From Deltaproteobacteria bacterium (GTDB lineage: Bacteria > Desulfobacterota > Desulfobulbia > Desulfobulbales > Desulfurivibrionaceae): a stretch of 64,000 nucleotides of DNA. The position numbers and the translations under genes were made by a program. Below, piece by piece: positions 1-8,177 of this stretch. Each line of letters opens with the position of its first letter. Within the stretch, counting starts at the first letter, position 1. The notes under the pieces were generated by a model. That model was not told the DNA's origin, searched no databases, and was given only the letters and a program-made list of their open reading frames with translations. The stretch covers positions 51,857 through 115,856 of the forward strand of contig JAJZRJ010000002.1 in the NCBI GenBank assembly GCA_021802775.1. Reading direction: 5' to 3'.

Positions 1-5
1 CAGCG

Positions 6-227
6 GTGATGCTTTTCGGTCTCGCCGTCAGCGTCTGGTTCGGCTGGGCCGTACGGACCGGCCTCGACCAGTTGGACCAGGAGAACCGGACCCGGCAGGA
101 GTTGCTGGCGCGGCACGAGAAGCTGCTCGGCGAGCGGCAGGCGCTCATGAAGGAAAAGCGGGTCGAGGCGGTGGCGGCCACTTTAGGGCTGTACCCGCCG
201 CAACAGGGACAAATCCAGCGGCCATGA
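6..227 (+). CDS. ftsL: FtsL-like divisome protein (5' end possibly outside window)
   Basis: Short bitopic protein just upstream of the FtsI homologue, where ftsL lies in dcw clusters. A hydrophobic segment (residues about 2-18) is followed by a charged heptad-like stretch (about 20-55) expected to form a coiled coil with FtsB-type partners. The visible starts are GTG at 6 and ATG at 9. The frame stays open to the window edge, and FtsL normally has a cytoplasmic N-terminus before its membrane helix, so the true start is probably outside. The stop overlaps the ftsI start (ATGATG), suggesting translational coupling. FtsL is poorly conserved, so the call rests mainly on position, size and topology. 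Confidence 0.6.
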   Translation: MMLFGLAVSVWFGWAVRTGLDQLDQENRTRQELLARHEKLLGERQALMKEKRVEAVAATLGLYPPQQGQIQRP

Positions 228-2254
228 TGAACGTGCGGAAATTACCGGTTGAGGCGCAACGGCGGCGGCGGCGGGTCCTGGTGGGCCTCGCGGTGCTGCT
301 GCTGATCCCGGCGGTTGCCTTCGGGATCATGCGGTTTTTCTTTTTTTCGGGACCGGTCGCCGAGGATGGCGGGGCGGAGTCGCAACTCGATGCCCTGGGC
401 GGGCGCAAAAATATCTATGACCGCAATTTCAACGAGCTGGCGGTCAGCTTCCGTCTGGCCTCGATCTATGCCCGGCCACTGGAGCTGAAGGAACCGGAAA
501 AGGCCGCCAGGTTACTGGCCGACAATCTAAAGGTGAACGAGGCGGAACTCTTGGCCTCCCTCAAGGCGGAGCGCAGTTTTGTCTGGGTGGGGTGGCAGAT
601 CCCGCAGGAGCGCGCGGACAAGATCGCCGAGGCCAGCTTCAAAGGTGTGCACATGCTCCAGCGGGCGTATCGCTATTATCCTCAGCATGAAGTGGCCAGC
701 CATGTGGTCGGCTTTGTCAAGGACGAGCAGGGATTGGCCGGCATTGAATCGTATTACGACAACATCCTCCGGGGCGGCGGTGCCTATGACCCGGCCCTCT
801 CCAGGGCACCGGTGCCGGCGGAGGTGGTCTCCGGCAAAGTCGGGGCTCACGTGGTGACCACTCTCGATCTGCGGGTGCAACGAGAATTGGAGGAGAAATT
901 GCAGTCGCTTATCGGCGAGACCAAGGCGACGAGCGGTGCCGCGTTGGTGTTGCTGCCGGCGAGCGGTGAGATCCTGGCCCTGGCCAGCGCCCCGGTCTAC
1001 GATCCCAACCGTTTCTGGGCCTTTTCGGGTGACGAGCGGAAGAACCGGACCATTGTTGAGCCGGTCTATCCAGGAGGTCTGCGTTCCTTTTTCTGGCTGG
1101 CCGCAGCCATGGAAAAAGGGGATGTCCCGGTGGCCGCGCCGCAGCCAGTGGTTGAAGGTGAGGCGCCGCCGGCACCCGTCCCGTCCCCCCTGATCTGGAA
1201 CGAGGCGCGGGAGGGAGTCTATCTGTCGCCGGAATTGGTGGCCCTTGGTGGCCCGGCAATGCCGATGCCGGCTGAGGAGAAAAAGATTTTTGCCCAGCGG
1301 ATCGGGCTGTGCGGTGAGACCCCGGTCGACCTGCCCGAAGGGGTGGTGGCGGCCGGCGAAGAGATCACGCTGGCCGGCGGCAAGGTGTCGAAGCCGTTGC
1401 GCGGATTGCCGGGGAGTTGTGACCGCATTGCCTTGGGTAACGGCCAAGCGGCCACCGATACCGTGAGCCTTTTGAGTTCGTTCTGCCGGCTGATCCAGAA
1501 CAGCCCGGTGGCGCCCCATCTTTTGCTGGGCCTCTCCGACGGCCAGCAGCTCTGGCGGGTGCCGCCATCGGTCCCGCAGATTAAGGGGATGGCGCAGCCG
1601 GTTATCAACCAACTCCGTGGCGTGCTCGCCAAGCAGCCAGGTGGTAGTCAGGGCGGGCTGGTGGTCTTGGAGTCCGTGATACGGCAGGACATGATCACCG
1701 CGGCTGAGCCGGTGGCGCCGGTGGCCAAACCGACCCAGGAGCAGGCCCCCAGCCAGCCGGTGACCCAGCCGGTGGCCCAGCCGGTGACACCGCGTTACCA
1801 TGCGGTGTTGCTGGCGGTTTCCCCGGAAGCGCAGCCGGGCATTGCCCTGGCCATCGTGTTGAACGGCGCCCAGCTCGATTTGGGCAAGCCTTCGCCGGCC
1901 CGCGCTGTGGCCAAGGCCCTGGCCAGCCAGGCTCTTCACTACGCGGCCTTAAAAACCGTGCCGCCGGTGCGGACGGCGCTGGCAGCGCAAGAGGCCGCCC
2001 ATTACAAAAAATGGTTGACCCTTTACCGCGAGCCGGAATATCAGCCCATGGCCGCCATGGTGCCGGCGACCGGTACCATGCCGGACGTGAAAGGTTTCAG
2101 CCTGCGCAAGGCCCTCCAGGTGTTGCAGCAGACCGGCTTGCGTTTCAAGGTGGTGGGCAGCGGCCAGGTGGTGGAGCAGCAGCCGTTGCCGGCCACGCCG
2201 CTCAAGGGGGTTGATGAGGGACGGCTGGAATTGCGCATGGTGCAGGTGCAATAG
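224..2254 (+). CDS. ftsI: FtsI/PBP3-like protein with PASTA domain, transpeptidase motifs lost
   Basis: Class B penicillin-binding-protein homologue (676 aa) in the ftsI slot. It has an Arg-rich N-terminus, one membrane helix (about 18-41), a PBP dimerisation-like region (about 60-200), a transpeptidase-like region (about 210-590) and a C-terminal PASTA domain (about 619-674, starting MPDVKG). FtsI normally cross-links septal peptidoglycan with FtsW. Here the segment matching the SxxK motif reads YPGGLRSFFW (282-291), with Gly at the nucleophile position and no Lys. The region expected to hold SxN (about 334-344) is LSPELVALGGP, and the KTG position reads KPT (502-504) before a Pro/Gln/Val-rich stretch. 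The frame is intact, so it looks like a maintained pseudo-enzyme rather than a decayed gene. Motif placement was by eye. Confidence 0.85.
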   Translation: MMNVRKLPVEAQRRRRRVLVGLAVLLLIPAVAFGIMRFFFFSGPVAEDGGAESQLDALGGRKNIYDRNFNELAVSFRLASIYARPLELKEPEKAARLLADNLKVNEAELLASLKAERSFVWVGWQIPQERADKIAEASFKGVHMLQRAYRYYPQHEVASHVVGFVKDEQGLAGIESYYDNILRGGGAYDPALSRAPVPAEVVSGKVGAHVVTTLDLRVQRELEEKLQSLIGETKATSGAALVLLPASGEILALASAPVYDPNRFWAFSGDERKNRTIVEPVYPGGLRSFFWLAAAMEKGDVPVAAPQPVVEGEAPPAPVPSPLIWNEAREGVYLSPELVALGGPAMPMPAEEKKIFAQRIGLCGETPVDLPEGVVAAGEEITLAGGKVSKPLRGLPGSCDRIALGNGQAATDTVSLLSSFCRLIQNSPVAPHLLLGLSDGQQLWRVPPSVPQIKGMAQPVINQLRGVLAKQPGGSQGGLVVLESVIRQDMITAAEPVAPVAKPTQEQAPSQPVTQPVAQPVTPRYHAVLLAVSPEAQPGIALAIVLNGAQLDLGKPSPARAVAKALASQALHYAALKTVPPVRTALAAQEAAHYKKWLTLYREPEYQPMAAMVPATGTMPDVKGFSLRKALQVLQQTGLRFKVVGSGQVVEQQPLPATPLKGVDEGRLELRMVQVQ

Positions 2255-2263
2255 GTTGACGGA

Positions 2264-3844
2264 ATGGCGAATGGACAGCCACACGGAGCATATGCGATCA
2301 CCTTACGGGAGCTGCTGAAGAACGTGACGTATCGCGCCACCAAAAAGATAGCCGAGCTGGCGGTCACCGCGGTCACCTCCGATTCCCGGGCGGTCACCGC
2401 GGGCACGCTTTTTGTGGCGGTGGCCGGCACCGCAGTGGATGGCCACGACTTTATCGACGATGCGGTGCGGCGCGGCTGCGCCGGCGTGGTGCTGGAAAAG
2501 GGCCGCGCCCGCATCAGTAAGACCAGGGGGCTGCCGGTCTGCATCGAGGTGGAGGACAGCCGCGAGGCGCTGGGACTCATTGCCGCCGCCTTCTGGCAGG
2601 AGCCGGCGCGCCGGATGACCATGATCGGCATTACCGGCACCAACGGCAAGACCACCAGCGCCTACCTGCTGGAGACACTGATCCGCAAGGCCGGCGGCAA
2701 GCCGGGGGTGATCGGCACCGTCAACTACCGCTATGCCGGCAAGGTGCTGCCGGCCGCCCATACCACCCCGCCGCCGGAGGCGCTGCAGCGGCTGCTGCGG
2801 GAGATGGCGGACAGCGGCGTCACCCATGTGATCATGGAGGTCTCCTCCCATGCCTTGGAGCAGAAGCGGGTGGCAGGGCTCAGCTTCGACGTGGCGCTCT
2901 TTACCAATCTGAGCCGCGATCATCTCGATTTCCATGGCGACATGGAGTCCTACTTTGTCAGCAAGAAGCGGCTGTTCCAGGAATATCTGAAGCCTGGCGG
3001 TGCGGGCGTGGTGGTGGACGCCCTTGCCGACGATCCGTGGGGCGGCCGGTTGCTGGCAGAACTTGCCGGCAGCAAGCGGAAAAAGGCCCCGGCGCTTCTG
3101 CGTTGCGGCATCGGTGCCGGCGAGGTGGCGCTCACCTCGGCCCGGGAGAATTTAACCGGCCTGACCCTGGAAGTCACGGTGCCCCAAGGCAGCCTCGAGA
3201 TCCGTTCGCCGCTGGTGGGTGAGTTCAATATCCGCAATCTGCTGGGGGTGGCGGCCGTGGGCAGCGCCCTCGGTTATGCACCCCCGGTGATCGCCGCAGG
3301 GCTCAGCGAGGCGCAGGGCGCGCCGGGACGGCTGGAGCGGGTGGTTTCCGCCAGCGGTATCGAGGTCTTTGTTGATTATGCCCATACCCCGGACGCCCTG
3401 GAGAATATCCTGCGCACCCTGCGGCGGCTTACGCAGGGGCGGCTGCTCGCGGTGTTTGGTTGCGGCGGGGACCGCGACCAGGGTAAACGGCCGCAGATGG
3501 GCGCCATCGCCGGGAACCTTGCCGATGTGGCGGTGGTCACCTCCGACAATCCGCGCAGCGAGGAGGCGGGAGCGATCATCGCCGCCATCGAGGAGGGGCT
3601 CCGCACCACGGGGATGGCGCGGTTGCCGCTGGCCATGTTGCAGTCCCATCCGGCCCTGCGGGGGTACGAGTTGATCCCCGGCCGCAAGGCGGCGATCCGG
3701 GCAGCGGTCTGGCATGCCAATCCGGGCGACATTGTGGTGATCTGCGGCAAGGGGCACGAGGATTATCAGATCATCGGCAAGACCAAGCTCTTTTTCGATG
3801 ACCGCCTGGTGGCGCGGGAGATGCTGGCGATGATCCGCTGGTAG
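2264..3844 (+). CDS. murE: UDP-MurNAc-L-Ala-D-Glu:diaminopimelate ligase
   Basis: Cytoplasmic Mur ligase adding meso-diaminopimelate to UDP-MurNAc-dipeptide with ATP. At 526 aa it is slightly longer than the usual ~490-500. The P-loop GTNGKTT is at 125-131. The central ligase motif includes FTNLSRDHLDFH. The DNPR signature (428-431), which selects DAP rather than Lys, is followed by SEE. The C-terminal domain has GKGHEDYQ. It starts 9 bp after the ftsI stop and belongs to the same operon as murF and mraY. The DNPR motif indicates a DAP-type, Gram-negative-like wall. Confidence 0.97.
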   Translation: MANGQPHGAYAITLRELLKNVTYRATKKIAELAVTAVTSDSRAVTAGTLFVAVAGTAVDGHDFIDDAVRRGCAGVVLEKGRARISKTRGLPVCIEVEDSREALGLIAAAFWQEPARRMTMIGITGTNGKTTSAYLLETLIRKAGGKPGVIGTVNYRYAGKVLPAAHTTPPPEALQRLLREMADSGVTHVIMEVSSHALEQKRVAGLSFDVALFTNLSRDHLDFHGDMESYFVSKKRLFQEYLKPGGAGVVVDALADDPWGGRLLAELAGSKRKKAPALLRCGIGAGEVALTSARENLTGLTLEVTVPQGSLEIRSPLVGEFNIRNLLGVAAVGSALGYAPPVIAAGLSEAQGAPGRLERVVSASGIEVFVDYAHTPDALENILRTLRRLTQGRLLAVFGCGGDRDQGKRPQMGAIAGNLADVAVVTSDNPRSEEAGAIIAAIEEGLRTTGMARLPLAMLQSHPALRGYELIPGRKAAIRAAVWHANPGDIVVICGKGHEDYQIIGKTKLFFDDRLVAREMLAMIRW

Positions 3845-3871
3845 GGAACAGGGGAGCCAAGGGGGAGGACA

Positions 3872-5368
3872 ATGGAGGGTATGGCACGAATTGAGATGCG
3901 GGACAAAGCGCCGCATCGGGAGCGGCGGCAGGGGAATGGCCACGCGGCGAGCGTTGGGCAGACGCCGGTCTGGACGCTCGCCCAGGTGCTTTTCGCCACC
4001 GGCGGCCGATTTTTTGCCGGCCCGATCGAGGCCGCGTTCCGGCGGATTTCCACGGACAGCCGGACCGTGGAACCGGGGGATCTCTTTGTCGCCCTGGTGG
4101 GCGAGAACCTTGACGGCCACGATTTCCTGGAACAGGCGCTCACCCGGGGAGCAACCGGCGTGCTGGTATCCAAGCCGCCGGAGAAACCGGGTCGCGCTGC
4201 CGTGATCCTGGTGAATGACACCCTGCAGGCCTTGGGCGATCTCGCCCACTATCGGCGTAAGCAGATGCCGGATCTTACCGTGCTGGCCGTGACCGGCAGT
4301 TCCGGCAAGACCACGGTCAAGGAGATGATCAGCGCCATTCTGGGGCAGCGCCATCAGGTGCTCAAGACCAAGGGGAATTTCAATAACCTCATCGGTCTGC
4401 CCCATTCGTTGCTGCCGGTGAACGAGGAACATGATTTCGCGGTGCTGGAGATGGGGATGAACCGGCCGGGCGAGATCGCCCGGCTGGCGGAGATTGCCGA
4501 GCCGGATGTTGCCTGCATCACCAACGTGCAGGGTGCCCACCTGGCCGGCCTGGCCACCATCGAAGGGGTGGCCAGGGCCAAGGGCGAACTCTTTGCCGGC
4601 ATGAAGGCCTGGGGCACGCTGGTGGTGAATGCCGATGACGTGCGGGTGCGTAAGCTGGCCCGCCGGCTGCGGCACCGCAAGGTCAGTTTCGGCCGGAGCA
4701 GCAGCGCCATGGTCCGTGCCACTCGCATCGTGAGCCTCGGTGAAGAGGGGATGCGTTTCACCCTCCACATCGGCTCGCGGAGCGAACGGCTGACCATCGT
4801 CAGTTTGGGTGCCCACAACGTGATGAATGCACTGGCCGCCGCCGCCATGGCCCATGCGGTCGGCCTGGCGCCGGCCGAAATCGTAGCGGGACTCGCCAGC
4901 CACCGGCCCTATGACAAGCGGATGCAGATCAGCGTGCTGCCGAGCGGCCTCAAGCTCATCAACGATGCCTATAACGCCAACCCCTCCTCGATGCTGGCAG
5001 CCTTGGAGGCGGTGCGCAACCTCAAGAACCGGCAGCGGATCGTCGCGGTACTGGGCGACATGCTGGAACTCGGCAGCCACAGTGTGGCTGCCCACCGGAT
5101 GGTGGGCGAGAACGCGGCGCGGCTTAACTTCGATTACCTGCTGGCGGTCGGCGAGTTCGCCGGCGAGCTGGTGGCCGGCGCCCGCCAGGCCGGCATGGCC
5201 ACGGCGCAGGCGCAGCATTGTGCCAATAAGGAAGCGGTGGTCGCCTGGCTCGACAAGGCGGTTGAAGCCGGCACGCTCGAGGCGGGGGATATCCTCCTGC
5301 TCAAGGGCTCGCGCGGCATGCGGATGGAAACCATCGCCAGTGCCCTGGCCGGATCGGAGACGAGGTAA
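3872..5368 (+). CDS. murF: UDP-MurNAc-tripeptide:D-alanyl-D-alanine ligase
   Basis: Adds D-Ala-D-Ala to UDP-MurNAc-tripeptide to complete the pentapeptide. It is 498 aa, slightly long because of about 30 polar N-terminal residues. The N-terminal domain carries the STDSRTVEPGDLFVAL signature shared with MurE. The P-loop GSSGKTT is at 142-148, and the C-terminal domain has NDAYNANPSSM and GDMLELG. The start at 3872 follows a GGGGGAGG sequence; ATGs at 3881 and 3896 are alternatives. The D-Ala-D-Ala ligase gene ddl, often in such clusters, is not in this one. Confidence 0.97.
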   Translation: MEGMARIEMRDKAPHRERRQGNGHAASVGQTPVWTLAQVLFATGGRFFAGPIEAAFRRISTDSRTVEPGDLFVALVGENLDGHDFLEQALTRGATGVLVSKPPEKPGRAAVILVNDTLQALGDLAHYRRKQMPDLTVLAVTGSSGKTTVKEMISAILGQRHQVLKTKGNFNNLIGLPHSLLPVNEEHDFAVLEMGMNRPGEIARLAEIAEPDVACITNVQGAHLAGLATIEGVARAKGELFAGMKAWGTLVVNADDVRVRKLARRLRHRKVSFGRSSSAMVRATRIVSLGEEGMRFTLHIGSRSERLTIVSLGAHNVMNALAAAAMAHAVGLAPAEIVAGLASHRPYDKRMQISVLPSGLKLINDAYNANPSSMLAALEAVRNLKNRQRIVAVLGDMLELGSHSVAAHRMVGENAARLNFDYLLAVGEFAGELVAGARQAGMATAQAQHCANKEAVVAWLDKAVEAGTLEAGDILLLKGSRGMRMETIASALAGSETR

Positions 5369-5374
5369 TCAGCG

Positions 5375-6454
5375 ATGCTCTATCATCTGCTCTATCCGCT
5401 CCATGACTACATCAGCGTCCTGAACGTCTTCCGTTACATCACCTTCCGGTGTATCGCCGCGGCGCTCACCGCCTTCCTCATCATGCTGCTTTGCGGGCCG
5501 GCCTTTATCCGGATGCTGCAAAAGAATCTCATCGGCCAGGTGGTGCGCGATGACGGCCCCGAAACCCATTTCAGCAAGCGGGGAGTGCCCACCATGGGCG
5601 GCATCCTGATTTTGAGCGCCATCACCGTGGCCACTTTGCTGTGGGTGGATCTCGCCAACCCCTTTGTCTGGCTGCTGCTGGCGGTGACGCTCTGGTTCGG
5701 CGTGATCGGCGCCTACGACGATTACCGCAAGATCAAAAAAAAGGACAGCCGGGGGCTCTCCGCCCGCGGCAAGCTCGTTTCCCAGTTCCTCGGTGCGGCC
5801 CTGGCCGGGCTGGTGCTCTACCAGTTGCCCGGCTTCGACGGCCATCTGAGCCTGCCCTTTTTCAAGGCCGCTCGGCCCGATCTCGGCTGGTATTACGTGA
5901 TCTTCGCGGTGCTGGTGGTGGTGGGCGCTTCCAACGCGGTGAACCTCACCGACGGCCTCGACGGCCTGGTGGCCGGCCCCACCGTGGTGACCGGCACGGT
6001 TTATCTGCTCTTTTCCTATCTCGCCGGCCATGCCGGGCTTTCCGCCTATCTGCAGCTGCCCTTTGTCAGCGGGGCCGGCGAGGTGGCGGTCTTCTGTTCC
6101 ACCCTGGTCGGCGCCTGCCTCGGCTTTCTCTGGTTCAACTGCTACCCGGCCCGGATCTTCATGGGCGATGTCGGCGCCCTGTCTCTGGGGGCGGCCCTGG
6201 GACTGGTGGCCATCATCATCAAGCAGGAATTTCTGCTGGCCCTGGTGGGCGGCATCTTCGTCATGGAGGCGCTGTCGGTCATGCTGCAGGTCGGCTACTA
6301 CAAGCTCTCCGGCGGCAAGCGGATCTTCCTGATGGCGCCCTTCCATCATCATTTTGAAAAGAAAGGCTGGCCCGAGCCCAAGGTGGTGGTCCGTTTCTGG
6401 ATCGTCTCCATCGTCCTCGGGCTGATGGCCATTGCCACCCTGAAGCTGCGGTGA
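5375..6454 (+). CDS. mraY: Phospho-MurNAc-pentapeptide translocase (lipid I synthase)
   Basis: Polytopic membrane enzyme moving phospho-MurNAc-pentapeptide from UDP onto undecaprenyl phosphate. At 359 aa with about ten hydrophobic segments it matches the family. Diagnostic motifs are PTMGGILI, the DDYRK loop, the NLTDGLDGL active-site stretch, the FMGDVGALSLGAALG segment and PFHHHFE near the C-terminus. The gene starts 6 bp after murF and ends 4 bp before murD, consistent with one tightly packed operon. Confidence 0.97.
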   Translation: MLYHLLYPLHDYISVLNVFRYITFRCIAAALTAFLIMLLCGPAFIRMLQKNLIGQVVRDDGPETHFSKRGVPTMGGILILSAITVATLLWVDLANPFVWLLLAVTLWFGVIGAYDDYRKIKKKDSRGLSARGKLVSQFLGAALAGLVLYQLPGFDGHLSLPFFKAARPDLGWYYVIFAVLVVVGASNAVNLTDGLDGLVAGPTVVTGTVYLLFSYLAGHAGLSAYLQLPFVSGAGEVAVFCSTLVGACLGFLWFNCYPARIFMGDVGALSLGAALGLVAIIIKQEFLLALVGGIFVMEALSVMLQVGYYKLSGGKRIFLMAPFHHHFEKKGWPEPKVVVRFWIVSIVLGLMAIATLKLR

Positions 6455-6458
6455 ACGA

Positions 6459-7943
6459 ATGAATCACGCCACCAGTCCCATACTGCCCACGCCGATTGTG
6501 AAGAAGGGCGACCACGTTCTGGTGGTCGGCCTTGGCAAGTCCGGCTATGCGGCGGTGCGCTTTCTGCTCGCTCAGGGGGTGCGGGTTTCGGTTTCAGAGG
6601 GTGGCCGCGCGCCACAGCTGGACGCGGAGAAGATTCAATGGCTGCAGGAGAAAGGGGTTTACTGTGAGATCGGCGGCCACTCCTCTGAGCTCTTCGGCAA
6701 GGTGGATGCCATCCTGCTCAGCCCCGGGGTGCCGCTGGCACTGCCTGCCCTCGCTGCGGCGCGGGCCAGGAACATTCCAATCTTCGGCGAGCTGGCCCTG
6801 GCGCGGGATTTCCTCAAGGCGCCGGTGGTGGCGATCACCGGCACCAACGGCAAGAGCACGGTGACCACCTTGGTGGGCGACCTGCTTAAGGCCGCGGGCA
6901 AGGAAGTCTTTGTCGGCGGCAATCTCGGCACCCCGCTCTGCGAGTATCTCGCCGGGCCGCAGGAGGCGGAATGGGTGGTGCTGGAGGTCTCCAGTTTCCA
7001 GCTCGATACCGCCGGCCTCTTCCGGCCACGGGTGGCGATTCTTTTGAACATCACCCCGGACCATCTTGACCGTTACCCCTCCTATGCGGCCTATGCCGAC
7101 TCGAAGTGGTCGATCTTCCGCCACCAGCAGCCGGACGACAGCGCGATTCTCGACGGCGACGACCCGGAGATTGCGCGGCTGCTGGCCGAGGCCGGAGCCA
7201 ATCCTGCCTCGCCGTACGCGATTTCTGCGCGGCGTTTTGTGGTTGGCGAACGGACCGTCGGCAGCGGCGCCGGCATGGCTGGCGCGGTGGCCCAGGTGCG
7301 GGGGCTGGCCCCCGGCGCCTCGACCGAGGAATACAACCTGGCCGGTACGCCGCTGGCCACGGCACCCAACAGCCACAATGCCATGACCGCCATTATTGCC
7401 GCCCGCTGCTGCGGCTGCGAGCCCACGGCGATCCGGCGGGGGCTCGCAGCCTTCCAGCCGCTGCCGCATCGTTTGGCCCTGGTGGCCGAGGTGGAGGGCG
7501 TCGCCTACTACGACGACTCCAAGGCCACCAACATCGGCGCGGTGGCCTCGGCCCTCGAAGGGCTCAAGCAGCCGGTGGTCCTCATTGCCGGCGGCCTCGA
7601 CAAAGGCGGTGACTACCGCCTGATGCGCGACATCGTCCGGCAGAAGGTCAAGGCCATGGTGCTTATCGGCAGTGCCCGGCAGCTCATGGCCGCGGCCTTT
7701 GCGGATCTGATTCCGATTCAATTCGCCGAGAGCATGGCCGAGGCGGTTGGCAAGGCGCGGGAGCTGGCACAGCGGGGCGACTTGGTGCTCTTGTCGCCGG
7801 CCTGCGCCAGCTTCGATATGTTCGATAGTTACGCCCACCGGGGTGAGGTGTTCCGGGCGGCGGTGCAGGCGCTTCGTTCCCGACCCCGCGACGTGCGGGG
7901 AGGCGGCAGGCTGTGCCCGATCATGGAGGCGCTGGTTGCCTGA
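6459..7943 (+). CDS. murD: UDP-MurNAc-L-alanine:D-glutamate ligase
   Basis: Cytoplasmic Mur ligase adding D-Glu to UDP-MurNAc-L-Ala. It is 494 aa, against about 440-460 typically. The N-terminal Rossmann domain (GLGKSGYAAVRFL) is followed by the P-loop GTNGKST (128-134), the NITPDHLDRY motif and the C-terminal DDSKATNIGA and LLSPACASFDMF signatures. The last ~25 residues (after FRAAVQAL) are a polar extension not typical of MurD. In most dcw clusters ftsW follows; here it does not, and a small zinc-ribbon ORF comes next. Confidence 0.96.
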   Translation: MNHATSPILPTPIVKKGDHVLVVGLGKSGYAAVRFLLAQGVRVSVSEGGRAPQLDAEKIQWLQEKGVYCEIGGHSSELFGKVDAILLSPGVPLALPALAAARARNIPIFGELALARDFLKAPVVAITGTNGKSTVTTLVGDLLKAAGKEVFVGGNLGTPLCEYLAGPQEAEWVVLEVSSFQLDTAGLFRPRVAILLNITPDHLDRYPSYAAYADSKWSIFRHQQPDDSAILDGDDPEIARLLAEAGANPASPYAISARRFVVGERTVGSGAGMAGAVAQVRGLAPGASTEEYNLAGTPLATAPNSHNAMTAIIAARCCGCEPTAIRRGLAAFQPLPHRLALVAEVEGVAYYDDSKATNIGAVASALEGLKQPVVLIAGGLDKGGDYRLMRDIVRQKVKAMVLIGSARQLMAAAFADLIPIQFAESMAEAVGKARELAQRGDLVLLSPACASFDMFDSYAHRGEVFRAAVQALRSRPRDVRGGGRLCPIMEALVA

Positions 7944-7973
7944 GATGTCATGCGAGCATGGGGGGGAAGGATC

Positions 7974-8165
7974 ATGATTACGATGTGCTGCGTGTGCCGC
8001 AGAACCAAGAGCGGGAAGAGCTGTGTGAAGAAGCGGATGGCAAAGGATGCGGGACGGACGTCCCACGGCTATTGCCCGGAATGCTATCAGGTAACCATGG
8101 AGCGGTTCCGGATTGATTATCTGGCGCGGCAGCTTCAGGTGCCGGAACATGCGGCGGTCAATTAG
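7974..8165 (+). CDS. Small Cys-rich zinc-ribbon-like protein in the ftsW position
   Basis: A 63-aa basic protein with two cysteine pairs: CCVC near the N-terminus and SHGYCPEC in the middle, followed by a helical tail (MERFRIDYLARQLQ). The layout suggests one treble-clef or zinc-ribbon site. I do not recognise a named family. The SHGxCPxC half closely resembles the tail of the PAS protein at 48894-49919. The ATG at 7974 is chosen because GGGGGAAGG precedes it; an ATG at 7950 is in frame but lacks a clear ribosome-binding site. It sits 30 bp after murD and 12 bp before murG, on the same strand, so it is very likely cotranscribed with the wall genes. Confidence 0.7.
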   Translation: MITMCCVCRRTKSGKSCVKKRMAKDAGRTSHGYCPECYQVTMERFRIDYLARQLQVPEHAAVN

Positions 8166-8177
8166 GGTGTATCAGGT

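Noticed and set aside
527..1939. Long minus-strand frame of about 470 codons opposite ftsI
   Set aside because: High GC keeps antisense frames open; the translation is low-complexity Arg/His/Gly and matches no family, while the plus-strand ftsI is clearly coding.
3152..5218. Minus-strand frame of 688 codons opposite murE and murF
   Set aside because: Runs across two well-identified genes and their gap; composition typical of a shadow frame.
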